This document shows, piece after piece, positions 55,363 to 63,337 of a stretch of DNA of 64,000 bases (the first letter of the stretch is position 1; every line of letters begins with the position of its first letter). Under the pieces are notes generated by a model that saw only the letters and a list, made by a program, of their open reading frames with translations, searched no databases and was not told the origin of the DNA. The translations under genes were made by a program, and so were the position numbers. Location of the stretch: positions 1-64,000 of the forward strand of contig JBDTNQ010000004.1 of NCBI GenBank assembly GCA_039933635.1. Direction: 5' to 3'. Source of the DNA: JBDTNQ01 sp039933635. GTDB taxonomy: Bacteria; Acidobacteriota; Vicinamibacteria; Vicinamibacterales; SCN-69-37.

Positions 55363-56812
55363 TCCCGCACTCCTTCATCTTGTTCAACAGCGTCTTGTAG
55401 CTCACGCCCAGCGCTTGGGCGGCCTTGCGCCGGTTCCACCGGAGGCGATCGAGCACGTCCTGAATCGCCGCACGCTCCGCGGCCAGCGAGGCGCGACGCG
55501 CCACTTCGGGCAGCGATGCGATCGCGCCATCGGTCAGCGGTTCATCCGGTTCGGACCGGGCCGGTCGGCTGGCGCGTGACGCAGGTTCTGCGCGCAGCGG
55601 AGGCTCGTCGACCGCCGCGTCGCCGCCGCGGTGACGCTGGAGCTCACCGAGCACCATGTCCTCGTCTTGCAGGATGACGAACCGCTTGACGACGTTCTCG
55701 AGTTCGCGCACGTTCCCGGGCCACGCGTACCCCAGGAACGCCTCGCGCAATCGCGCCGATGGCCGCACCGTTGGACGCCCGTATCGCGCCGCGTACTTGA
55801 TGAGGAAGAACTCCGCGAGCGCGAGGATTTCGTCGCGGCGCTCGCGCAGAGGCGGCACGCGGATTTCGATGACCTGGAGGCGGTAGTACAGATCCTCGCG
55901 GAACTGCCCCGCGCGGATCATCTGATCGAGCTCGCGATTCGTAGCGGCAATGACACGCACGTCGACCGAGACGGGACGGTTGCTGCCCAGGCGGCTGAAC
56001 TCGCGGTCCTGCAGCACGTGCAGGAGCTTGGCCTGCAGCGCGAGAGGCATCTCGCCGATCTCGTCGAGCATGATTGTGCCCTGATGGGCGTACTCGAATT
56101 TGCCGACGCGCAGCAGCTGTGCGCCCGTGAACGCACCGCGCTCGTGTCCGAACAGCTCGCTTTCGAGCAGTTCGGCCGGCAGCGCCGCGCAGTTGACCTT
56201 GATGAACTGTCGCGTGCGTCGCGCCGAGCGCCGATGGAGTTCACGCGCAATGACCTCTTTGCCGACGCCGCTCTCTCCGGACAGGAGCACGCTGACGTCG
56301 CTGTCGGCCACGCGCTCGACCATCGTGAGCACGTTGCGCATCGGGATGCCCGATCCCCAGCAGGGCTGCGCGCCATCGGGATCGTCGGTCACATGCGCGC
56401 GGAGGCGCGCGACCTCGCTCGTCAGCCGCACCTTCTCGACCGCGTTCCGGATCGCCACCTCCAGCGCGGCTTCCCCAAGACCTTCGGGGTCATCCGGTTT
56501 GACGACGTAGTCGACGGCACCGAAGCGCACGGCATCCACGATTGTCGCGGGCACCTGCGTGCCGGACAGCATGATGACCTGCAAAGCGGGGTGCGCCGAC
56601 CGGGCCGCCCGCAGTGTCTCGAGTCCGTCCATCTGCGGCATCAGGACGTCGAGCAAGACCACATCCGGCGGCGTGCCACTGCCCAGCGCGCGGAGCAGCT
56701 CGGGCCCGCTCGAGAACGCGCTCACCTGATAGCCGCGATCGGTCAGCAGCGTGGACAGGTACTGCGAGAAGGTCGAGTCATCATCGACGATGGCGACACG
56801 GGCGGCGGTCAT
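55343..56812 (-). CDS. NtrC-family sigma-54 activator (paralogue 2 of 3)
   Basis: 489 residues. The receiver has Asp55 (LLDVLMP) and the same VDYVVKPDDPEGLGEAALE segment as the 45377 protein. The AAA+ domain has GESGVGKE, GAFTGA and MLDEIGEM. The Fis-type HTH is WNRRKAAQALGVSYKTLLNKMKECG, almost identical to the other paralogues, so they may bind related sites. The start overlaps the stop of the HisKA gene by 4 nt (ATGA), indicating a co-translated pair, yet that partner appears unable to bind ATP. Confidence 0.94.
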   Translation of the reverse strand: MTAARVAIVDDDSTFSQYLSTLLTDRGYQVSAFSSGPELLRALGSGTPPDVVLLDVLMPQMDGLETLRAARSAHPALQVIMLSGTQVPATIVDAVRFGAVDYVVKPDDPEGLGEAALEVAIRNAVEKVRLTSEVARLRAHVTDDPDGAQPCWGSGIPMRNVLTMVERVADSDVSVLLSGESGVGKEVIARELHRRSARRTRQFIKVNCAALPAELLESELFGHERGAFTGAQLLRVGKFEYAHQGTIMLDEIGEMPLALQAKLLHVLQDREFSRLGSNRPVSVDVRVIAATNRELDQMIRAGQFREDLYYRLQVIEIRVPPLRERRDEILALAEFFLIKYAARYGRPTVRPSARLREAFLGYAWPGNVRELENVVKRFVILQDEDMVLGELQRHRGGDAAVDEPPLRAEPASRASRPARSEPDEPLTDGAIASLPEVARRASLAAERAAIQDVLDRLRWNRRKAAQALGVSYKTLLNKMKECGITAPPD

Positions 56813-57468
56813 GGACGCGCCCTCCCGCGGCCGATGCGAACGTCGATGTGCGCGAGGTCGGACGTCGCGGTTGCCGTGGCCTCATGCGTGGCCAGGACGT
56901 AGGACGCCAGGCAGAGCGAGAGCCCGAGGCCCCCGCGATTGAACGGCACGGGCTCCGTCGTGGCCGGTAATGTTCCGCCGGCCTCGAGGGTAGCCGCGTC
57001 CGGCGTGACCGCAATCACCACCCGCAGCGCCCCGTCATCGTCTGGACGAACGGCGATGGCGGCCGCGCTCTGGCGTGTTTCGCGCATCGCCAGCTCCGCC
57101 AACGCGCCGATGGATTGCGCGAGTGCCTGCACATCGGCGACGTGGAACGCCCGGTGAGTCATGTCATCTGGTACCGGCGCGAGGGTGGCTCCGGCCGGCG
57201 CGTGCGAGGCGATGGCATGCGTGAACGCCGCGACGTCGGTCGTCGTGCCTGGTTCATCCCTCCGCGCCCAGACCGCGAGATCGGAGGATTGTCGTCCGAG
57301 GGTGGCCAGTCGACTTGTGGCTGTGAGCATGGCGGTCAGCATGGCGGACTCCGGGTCCGCCGCGTCCCGTTTGCGCTGGAGGAGCCGGATGTATCCTTGA
57401 AGCACACTGAGCGGGCTGCGCAGTTCGTGTGCAAGGACCGAAAGAACGTCAGACAGGTCGGTGCTCAT
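56809..57468 (-). CDS. HisKA protein with degenerate ATPase domain
   Basis: 219 residues from the ATG at 57468. It has no sensor or membrane domain. It begins with a HisKA dimerisation helix containing His14 in VLAHELRSPLSVL. The region that should be a HATPase lacks the N-box Asn (QSIGALAELAMRETR) and the D-x-G-x-G box. Only a G2-like FNRGGLGLSLCLA remains. It is therefore probably not a kinase by itself; it could be a phosphotransfer or phosphatase-type partner for the activator it overlaps. It diverges from the receiver gene at 57558. Confidence 0.75.
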   Translation of the reverse strand: MSTDLSDVLSVLAHELRSPLSVLQGYIRLLQRKRDAADPESAMLTAMLTATSRLATLGRQSSDLAVWARRDEPGTTTDVAAFTHAIASHAPAGATLAPVPDDMTHRAFHVADVQALAQSIGALAELAMRETRQSAAAIAVRPDDDGALRVVIAVTPDAATLEAGGTLPATTEPVPFNRGGLGLSLCLASYVLATHEATATATSDLAHIDVRIGRGRARP

Positions 57469-57510
57469 GTCTAGCCACTTTCGGGTGATCTTCGCATGGG
57501 CGCCAGCCGG

Positions 57511-57526
57511 TGGCACAGTCCTTGTA
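57511..57526 (+). promoter_or_regulatory. Sigma-54 type promoter of the receiver gene
   Basis: TGGCAC, five bases, TTGTA; GG-N10-GT, so the -12 box lacks the usual C. The -12 base is 33 nt before the ATG and a GGGGTAGG ribosome site fits in between. Confidence 0.5.
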
Positions 57527-57557
57527 GCGCATCGCACGCATTCTATCCGGGGTAGGC

Positions 57558-57986
57558 ATGACCGACCAGCGCAGACGCATCCTCATCGTGGACGATTATG
57601 TCGACTCTCTTGAGAGTTGGGCGCTGTATTTCAACATGTGCGGGTTTGAGGTGTTTACCGCCGTCGACGGCGAAGCGGCCGTGCGTGTGGCGCTGGCCAG
57701 TCGTCCGGACATCGCGCTCCTCGATCTCGACTTGCCCATCATGACCGGTGTCGAGGTGGCCCGTCAGCTTCGTGCCACTCCAGAAACGCGCCTGCTGCCG
57801 CTTATCGCCACCACGGGCTACTCCGGGGGCTCCCGGTTTCAGGACGCCGAGTCCGCCGGCTTCGATCGCATCATGGTCAAGCCCTGTGATCCGGCGAAAC
57901 TGCTCGCCGAGATAGAGCGGTTGCTTGGGGAAAAAAAGGGCCCGGACGGTACTGGTGATGGGCAGACGCCTGCCATTCCTCAGTAA
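57558..57986 (+). CDS. Stand-alone receiver domain response regulator
   Basis: A 142-residue CheY-like protein with no output domain. Acidic pocket VDD at 11-13, phosphoacceptor Asp56 (LLDLDLP), Thr/Tyr switch region (ATTGYSG) and Lys in MVKPCDP. It could be a phosphate sink or bind a target. It lies divergent from the HisKA/activator pair. A short polar tail follows the domain. Confidence 0.9.
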   Translation: MTDQRRRILIVDDYVDSLESWALYFNMCGFEVFTAVDGEAAVRVALASRPDIALLDLDLPIMTGVEVARQLRATPETRLLPLIATTGYSGGSRFQDAESAGFDRIMVKPCDPAKLLAEIERLLGEKKGPDGTGDGQTPAIPQ

Positions 57987-58176
57987 TCTCACCTCGGGAT
58001 TCCGCCAATTACACATCTGAATGCCGACAGGGCCGTGCCCGCGACGGGCATGCCCCATGCATAGTCACGCCTCACGGCGCGCTCACGGCGGACCGGATGG
58101 GGCACTTCTTTCCCGGTGCCAAATGACCGCGCCCGCGTCGGGACGTGTCAGTTCCCTTGAAGCGCGCTCCGGTCGG

Positions 58177-58192
58177 TGGCACGTGGATTGAA
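58177..58192 (+). promoter_or_regulatory. Possible sigma-54 type site before the 58206 gene
   Basis: TGGCACG, then TGGA, then TTGAA. The -24 box is perfect but the -12 box reads GA instead of GC, and the predicted start of transcription would be only about three bases before the ATG. Kept as a weak call because a GGCACTTCTT element lies 77 bp upstream. Confidence 0.3.
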
Positions 58193-58205
58193 CACACGAC
58201 GAGAC

Positions 58206-58661
58206 ATGACGGACAACTCGGCGACGCTTACGTGGCTGGTGATCATCGGCATCTGCAGCCTCACTCAAACCCTGGTCCTGATTGGGGTGCTGGCCGTGGT
58301 CTGGCGTCGGATGCAGGCCGCGGAGGCTCGGATCCATGCCGTCGAGCGCGACATCATCGCGCCAACGCTGGCGCGGGTCGAGTTGACTCTGCGGGACTTG
58401 CAGGACGCGGCTGAGCGCCTTCGGAGCGCGGACGACGCGGTGCGCGAGTGGGTGGCGCGCGGGAAGGATGTCGTATCGCTGGCAGTAAGCCAGGCGGAGA
58501 CCCACGTGCGCCCGGTGCTCGGCCTCGTAAAGGGGATGCGGGCCGCGGCGCGTGTGTGGGCGCGCGGACGTTCAGGGCCCGTGGCTGTTGATCGATCCCG
58601 CGTCACCGCGATGCCGGATCCAATGAAGGAAGGAGAACACGCACATGTATGGACAAAGTGA
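58206..58661 (+). CDS. Single-pass membrane protein with coiled-coil, DUF948-like
   Basis: 151 residues from the ATG at 58206. One membrane helix (about 9-31) is followed by a helical region (MQAAEARIHAVERDIIAPTLARVELTLRDLQDAAERL) with coiled-coil character, and then a basic tail. It resembles DUF948-type stress-associated membrane proteins that often precede YtxH genes. The YtxH gene start lies inside its 3' end, so the two are co-translated. Confidence 0.75.
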   Translation: MTDNSATLTWLVIIGICSLTQTLVLIGVLAVVWRRMQAAEARIHAVERDIIAPTLARVELTLRDLQDAAERLRSADDAVREWVARGKDVVSLAVSQAETHVRPVLGLVKGMRAAARVWARGRSGPVAVDRSRVTAMPDPMKEGEHAHVWTK

Positions 58662-58974
58662 ACTGCGCGACCGCTCAGGCTCTCATCGAAGCGGGGATTT
58701 CCTGGCAGGCGTGATTTGTGGGGCGGCGATCGGTGCCGCTGTCGGCCTGCTGCTGGCGACGAAGCCAGGCGAAGAACTGCGGGAACAGATTACGGATTCG
58801 GCCAAGAGATTCCGTCGGAAGGTCGGAGACACCTACGGACAGGCCGCCGATGGCGTGAACGACGTGCTCGACCGGAGCCGTGAGGCGGTCCGCCGTGGAC
58901 GGGAAGAATTCAAGGATTTCGTCGACGAGAAGGTCTCGCAGGCGAAGGACGCGTCGAACGTAAACGCATTCTAA
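58645..58974 (+). CDS. YtxH-domain stress protein
   Basis: A 109-residue protein. The N-terminal hydrophobic segment FLAGVICGAAIGAAVGLLLATKPGEELREQI is the YtxH signature (G-x-x-x-G-x-x-x-G-L-L-x-A-P/K-x-x-G-x-E-x-R). A long amphipathic charged helix (about 50-105) follows. Related proteins belong to general stress regulons. AAGGAG lies before the ATG, inside the preceding gene. Confidence 0.88.
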   Translation: MYGQSELRDRSGSHRSGDFLAGVICGAAIGAAVGLLLATKPGEELREQITDSAKRFRRKVGDTYGQAADGVNDVLDRSREAVRRGREEFKDFVDEKVSQAKDASNVNAF

Positions 58975-58978
58975 AGAC

Positions 58979-59007
58979 GGGGACCGTGTGCGCGGCACAC
59001 GGTCCCC
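58979..59007 (+). terminator. Strong hairpin terminator after the YtxH gene
   Basis: GGGGACCGTGTG (58979-58990) and CACACGGTCCCC (58996-59007) form a perfect 12-bp stem with a 5-nt loop, 4 nt after the stop. No T-run follows. Confidence 0.65.
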
Positions 59008-59062
59008 GCGCTGCCACCCCTGGGACAGTCATGAATCCGCATCAGCGCGCGACGGACGCCCT

Positions 59063-59497
59063 CTTTCTCCGGGAGCGCTGGTAGCCAGTGTCCTTGGTGC
59101 GCTCGGCGTCCCATACTTCTACGTCGTTGGCCTCGTGGCTGCCCTCGGCGAGGCCGTACCGATGGTCGGGTCCCTCTTCGCTGGCGTTGTCGCCACGGTC
59201 GTGGCTCTGACCGTCTCGCCCGAATTGGCCCTCATGGTCGGCGCCCTCTTCATCGTGATCCACGAGGTCGAGGCGAATGTCCTCGTACCTAAAATCATGG
59301 AGGATCGGGTCGGCATCGGCGCGATTGCGGTGATGTGCGGGCTGCTCATGGGCTGGGAGCTGACCGGCGTCGTCGGCGCCGTGGTGGCCATACCGACCGT
59401 GGCGATCTTCACGGTAATCGCCGATCAATTTGGACCGCGCCAGCGGTTCGTGCGGCGCTCCGCAGAGAAGCCCTCACTCCAAGCCGAAGCCGGCTGA
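59063..59497 (+). pseudogene. C-terminal remnant of an AI-2E family transporter
   Basis: About 145 residues match the end of AI-2E/TqsA-type permeases: LGVPYFYVVGLVAALGEAVPMVG, then helices around FAGVVATVVALTVSPELALMVG, HEVEANVLVPKIMEDRVGIG, and GLLMGWELTGVVGAVVAIPTVAIF. The family is usually about 350 residues, so the first half is missing. The upstream 100 bases, which hold a terminator, do not encode it. It has no plausible own promoter or ribosome site, so it is probably a decayed copy. Confidence 0.7.
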
Positions 59498-59565
59498 CGG
59501 CGGCCATTGCCCAGCGGAGACGTCCGCCGTCGTCCCTGCGGCGGATGGTCGCTCCGTTGCCGCTG

Positions 59566-59585
59566 GTGGGTAGCGTACTACCCAC
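59566..59585. promoter_or_regulatory. Palindrome upstream of the 59694 operon, candidate activator site
   Basis: GTGGGTAG, CGTA, CTACCCAC: a perfect 8-bp inverted repeat about 50 bp upstream of the sigma-54 type -24 box at 59633. Position fits an enhancer for an NtrC-type activator. Confidence 0.45.
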
Positions 59586-59632
59586 GTCCTTCGCTTCGGA
59601 CGACTGTGCAGAATCGAGGTGTATTCGCGCCG

Positions 59633-59648
59633 TGGCATCCCTCTTGCC
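59633..59648 (+). promoter_or_regulatory. Sigma-54 type promoter of the 59694 operon
   Basis: TGGCAT, five bases, TTGCC, with exact GG-N10-GC spacing (GG 59634-59635, GC 59646-59647). The -12 base is 47 nt before the ATG at 59694. Confidence 0.62.
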
Positions 59649-59693
59649 CGTTACTGGTGTGCAAGCCGGTTGTTGGGCGTTGAGGTGCTGACG

Positions 59694-60134
59694 ATGGGAC
59701 GGGCGATCACTGCGGCGTTACTGGGGATTTCCGGCGGAGGGGCGAGTGTTCTTGCCGGCGAGTCGCTCTGGATCGGGGTCGGCGGTGCGTGTCTCATTGG
59801 ATTTGGGCTGTGGCAGCTGACCGGCTGCCGGCATCCCCGGCCATTGGCTCTTCTGCCCCCGCTACGCGACGGCGTGGGTGAGCAGCGTGCTCACTGGTTC
59901 TGCGCGGCCTGCGGCGCGCGCTGGCCCGCGCAGTTCGAACACACGAGCCGGCCAACGCTGCGGTTCTCGGGACATGACGAGTCCAAGGCCAAGGACGCAG
60001 CGCGTCGCGCGGCCATGCTCGAGGTCCGCAGCCGTGAGCTGGCGGTGCAACGGGCCGGCATGGATCGTCCGGTCATGAAGGTACGTCGCCGTTCCGGGCC
60101 GGTACCCATTCAGTCGGGACGGGCAGCAGGGTAG
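59694..60134 (+). CDS. Small membrane protein with CxxC motif
   Basis: 146 residues from the ATG at 59694, with GAGG eight bases upstream. Two hydrophobic segments (about 4-22 and 26-43) are followed by a cytosolic part with HWFCAACGARWPAQFEH (Cys70 and Cys73), which could bind metal or act as half a zinc ribbon, and a basic helical tail. No family is recognised. Its stop nearly touches the GTG start of the receiver gene, so it is first in an operon with the receiver and the MEDS protein. Confidence 0.7.
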   Translation: MGRAITAALLGISGGGASVLAGESLWIGVGGACLIGFGLWQLTGCRHPRPLALLPPLRDGVGEQRAHWFCAACGARWPAQFEHTSRPTLRFSGHDESKAKDAARRAAMLEVRSRELAVQRAGMDRPVMKVRRRSGPVPIQSGRAAG

Positions 60135-60135
60135 T

Positions 60136-60528
60136 GTGAACGGACCTGCCGCGACCACCTGTGGCAACGTCCTCATCGTGGATGACGACGTCGACGGCGT
60201 GGACGCCCTGAAGTACCTGCTGGAATCGCACGGATACCACGTCGACAGCGCGGGGAACGGCCGGGAGGCCCTGGAGTACTTGCGCACGGGAGCCCGCCCA
60301 TGCGTGGTCATTCTCGACCTGGCGATGCCGGTGATGAATGGCTGGCAGTTTCTGGCGGCCCGCCAAAGCGACGAGGCTCTCGCGAGCATCCCCGTGATCG
60401 TGGTGACTGCCAGTCAACCGGCGCCCGGTGCAGAGTCGGAACTGGTGATGACCAAGCCCGTCGACCTGGACGACCTGCTTGCACGCGTTGGCGCCGCCTG
60501 CGCCGTCACGGAGCGACGGCATTCGTGA
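60136..60528 (+). CDS. Stand-alone receiver domain response regulator
   Basis: A 130-residue CheY-like protein from a GTG that lies one base after the upstream stop. Acidic residues VDDDVD (15-20), Asp61 (ILDLAMP), Thr in VVTAS and Lys in MTKPVD are present. The beta5-side loop is shortened (GAESELVMTKP), a feature of small orphan receivers. It lies 12 nt before the MEDS-HisKA gene, which may be its partner. Confidence 0.9.
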   Translation: MNGPAATTCGNVLIVDDDVDGVDALKYLLESHGYHVDSAGNGREALEYLRTGARPCVVILDLAMPVMNGWQFLAARQSDEALASIPVIVVTASQPAPGAESELVMTKPVDLDDLLARVGAACAVTERRHS

Positions 60529-60540
60529 ACGCCGGACACA

Positions 60541-61452
60541 GTGAGTGTGACGATGCTGAGGAGCGAAACCACTGGCGTATCCGCGACGGGTGCCCACGCT
60601 GTCCAGTTCTACGAGGACGACGAGTTCCTCGCAACGGTCGTCGCCGATTTTCTCGCGACCGGACTGCGACTGGGTCGGCCGTGCGTGGTCATCGCCACGC
60701 TGGAACACCGGACCGCGATCGAAGCCGCCCTCCGTCACAACCATGCCGTCGACGTCGACGATGTGCTGTACCTCGACGCGCGCGAAACGCTCACCCAGTT
60801 CATGTTCGACGGACGGCCCGATAGGGCTCGGTTTGCCGAGTCCGTTGGGCGGCTGGTGGCCGACATCGCGGTGAGCGCCCCGGAGAAGGTGATTCACGCG
60901 TTCGGGGAGATGGTGAATGTGCTGTGCGCTGATCGAATGGTCGGCGCGGCCATCGAACTCGAGGGGTTGTGGAACGATCTCATCGCGCGCTACGCGGTCC
61001 ACCTGCTGTGTGCCTATCAAACCTCGGTGCTTCGAAATGCGGACGGCGGCGCAACGTTCGACCACCTGTGCGGCTGCCACATTGACGTGCTGTCGACGCA
61101 GCGGCTGGCGATGCAGCCTGACGAAGCGGCACGTCTCCGGCACATTGCCCGGTTGGAGCACAGGGTGCGGGATTTCGAGCCAGCCTCGGTCGACGAGAGG
61201 GGCTTCCCGGCGCTCGTCGAGACCGAGTCCGCGGCTCGAGTCCGGTTCGTGTCAGTTGCATCGCACGAGTTGAGGAACCCTGTCCACGTGCTTCGTTTGC
61301 AGTTGCAGGCGGCGCTCCGCGCGCTGTCCATCGACGAAGTACCGGACCTGAGCGGTCTTCGCGCGCGGATTGAGCGCGCGGATGCGCAGGCAGTCAAGGT
61401 GTCGCAGATCCTCGACGATATGTTGATGCAGCTGCGACATAGCGAAAATTGA
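60541..61452 (+). CDS. MEDS-domain sensor with HisKA but no ATPase domain
   Basis: 303 residues from a GTG. The N-terminal MEDS domain (about 15-180) is recognised from HAVQFYEDDEFLATVVADFLATGL and the GRPCVVIATLEHR pattern of DcmR-type sensors. A HisKA-type helix pair follows at 230-300 with candidate phosphohistidine His242 in VASHELRNPVHVLRLQLQ. The protein then ends, so the ATP-binding domain is absent. It cannot autophosphorylate alone; it may receive phosphate from another kinase or regulate the receiver encoded just upstream. Confidence 0.85.
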   Translation: MSVTMLRSETTGVSATGAHAVQFYEDDEFLATVVADFLATGLRLGRPCVVIATLEHRTAIEAALRHNHAVDVDDVLYLDARETLTQFMFDGRPDRARFAESVGRLVADIAVSAPEKVIHAFGEMVNVLCADRMVGAAIELEGLWNDLIARYAVHLLCAYQTSVLRNADGGATFDHLCGCHIDVLSTQRLAMQPDEAARLRHIARLEHRVRDFEPASVDERGFPALVETESAARVRFVSVASHELRNPVHVLRLQLQAALRALSIDEVPDLSGLRARIERADAQAVKVSQILDDMLMQLRHSEN

Positions 61453-61559
61453 CGTGGACCGGGCTTCCCCTGCGCCCAGACAGGTCGAGGACGTCAACCG
61501 CCGGAAGGTCAAGCGCTATGCACGTCACCCCAGGGCCGGGCGCGCCGTGTCTGCGTGCT

Positions 61560-63035
61560 TCATGCGCCGAATCCCTCAGCTGGGGGTGCTGGAGTCGTGA
61601 GGCCACAGGCCTTCATCTTGTTCAACAGGGTCTTATAGCTCACCCCGAGCGTACGAGCGGCCTGGCGCCGATTCCAGCGCGTGCTCGAGAGGGCCTGCTC
61701 GATCGCCGTCCGCTCGGCCGTCATCGACGCCTCTCGCGACAAAGCCGTCAGGTTGGCCCCATCATCGGTCCGGGCCGCCGGCGCGGCAGGCACCGATGAG
61801 ACCGTCTGGTGCAACGCCGGAGTCGCCTCGGCGGCCGGGACGACGGCGGCCGAGACCTTGAGCGCGGCTTCGAGCAAGGCCTCGTCCTGCAGAATCACGT
61901 GACGCTTGACGACGTTCTCCAGTTCGCGCACGTTGCCCGGCCAATCGTAGTGGGCCAGGAGCTCACGCAACCGCGGCGAGAAGGGGGCGACCTTACGCGT
62001 GTACTGCCGTGAGTAGGTCGTCAGGAACTGCTCCGCAAGCGGCAGGATCTCGTCCCGGCGTTCCCGAAGCGGCGGCACCCAAATCTCGATGACCTGCAGG
62101 CGGTAATACAGATCTTCCCGGAACTGACGCGCCGCGATCATCTCCGCCATCGATCGGTTAGTGGCCGCGATGATGCGGGTGTCGACTCGGACAGGCCGGT
62201 TGTTTCCGAGTTTGGTGACGGTACCGTCCTGGAGCACGTGCAGCAGCTTTGGCTGAAGCTGCAACGGCATCTCGCCGATCTCGTCCAGAAAGATCGTTCC
62301 GCCCGACGCATGTTCGAACTTGCCAATCCGGTGTGTGTTCGCGCCGGTGAAGGCGCCGCGCTCGTGGCCGAACAGCTCGCTCTCGAGCAATTCGGCGGGC
62401 AGGGCGGCGCAGTTCACTTTCACGAACGGCCGCGCGCGCCGCGCCGAACGCTTGTGCAGTTCGCGGGCGACGACCTCTTTCCCGGCGCCGCTCTCGCCGG
62501 TGATGAGCACGCTCACGTCGCTGTCTGCGACCTTGTCGATGGTTCCCAGCACCTGCCGCATGGCTGGATTGCGTCGCCAGGACATCGGCGAGTCGGCGCT
62601 GCCGACGTCCCCGGCGTCGACATCATCCCGCGTCGCCTGATCCTCGCGCGCGGATTCGAGGTTGGCCTCGATCATCTGCTCCAGCGCGGCTTCTCCCACG
62701 CCTTCGGCGTCATCAGGCTTCACCACGTAGTCGAGAGCGCCGGCGCGGATGGACTCAACGATCGCCGATGGCATCTGATGGCCGGACAGCATCACGACAC
62801 GAGTGCCGGGCATGGCTTCACGGGCGGCGCGCAAGGTTTCGAGTCCGCTCAACCCAGGCATCTGCACGTCGAGCAGCACGATGTCGTGGCTCGCGCCGCG
62901 CGAAAAAGCTTCTAGCAGCTGAGCGCCGCCCGCGTAGGTCTGAACATCGTACCCACGTTCCTGCAGGAGAATCTGCAGGTACTGGCGGAACGACGGATCA
63001 TCATCGACGATGGCGAGTCTGCCTCGGGTGCTCAT
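61560..63035 (-). CDS. NtrC-family sigma-54 activator (paralogue 3 of 3)
   Basis: 491 residues from the ATG at 63035. The receiver has Asp56 (LLDVQMP) and LDYVVKPDDAEGVGEAALE, matching the other paralogues in that unusual segment. The AAA+ domain has GESGAGKE, GAFTGA and FLDEIGEM. The HTH is WNRRQAARTLGVSYKTLLNKMKACG. It is the most divergent of the three in the receiver-AAA+ linker, which is Asp/Glu-rich here. It is convergent with the MEDS operon. Confidence 0.94.
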   Translation of the reverse strand: MSTRGRLAIVDDDPSFRQYLQILLQERGYDVQTYAGGAQLLEAFSRGASHDIVLLDVQMPGLSGLETLRAAREAMPGTRVVMLSGHQMPSAIVESIRAGALDYVVKPDDAEGVGEAALEQMIEANLESAREDQATRDDVDAGDVGSADSPMSWRRNPAMRQVLGTIDKVADSDVSVLITGESGAGKEVVARELHKRSARRARPFVKVNCAALPAELLESELFGHERGAFTGANTHRIGKFEHASGGTIFLDEIGEMPLQLQPKLLHVLQDGTVTKLGNNRPVRVDTRIIAATNRSMAEMIAARQFREDLYYRLQVIEIWVPPLRERRDEILPLAEQFLTTYSRQYTRKVAPFSPRLRELLAHYDWPGNVRELENVVKRHVILQDEALLEAALKVSAAVVPAAEATPALHQTVSSVPAAPAARTDDGANLTALSREASMTAERTAIEQALSSTRWNRRQAARTLGVSYKTLLNKMKACGLTTPAPPAEGFGA

Positions 63036-63337
63036 AATGTCGAGCACGGGCTTACATAATTCATGCCAGTTCTGCTGCGGTGGGACCTTCTCACTAGCCT
63101 GTCGATCGCCTGGTTTACGCCAAGAAATCGGGACATCTCGCCGCCGCGGTTGACGGCGTTTGCGCACGCTCTACGGGACCCGAGCGTCGTTGGAGATGTG
63201 CGGTCGTTGGCTACACTTTGTGTGTAAGGCGTTGCCCTCTTACGCGAGGTCGTTGCCGAAGCGCACCGTGGCGGCACGCACGTGGTGAGGGACAGTGGCC
63301 TGCTGCCCCCATTGATGCCGGGGTTCTCTGCGCGGGC
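63036..63337. other. Non-coding gap, no gene recognised
   Basis: About 300 bp between the activator start and the DUF6335-like gene stop. Short frames here look like shadows, and no sigma-54 type site in the right place for the activator was found. The activator promoter is probably in this gap but is not recognisable. Confidence 0.5.
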
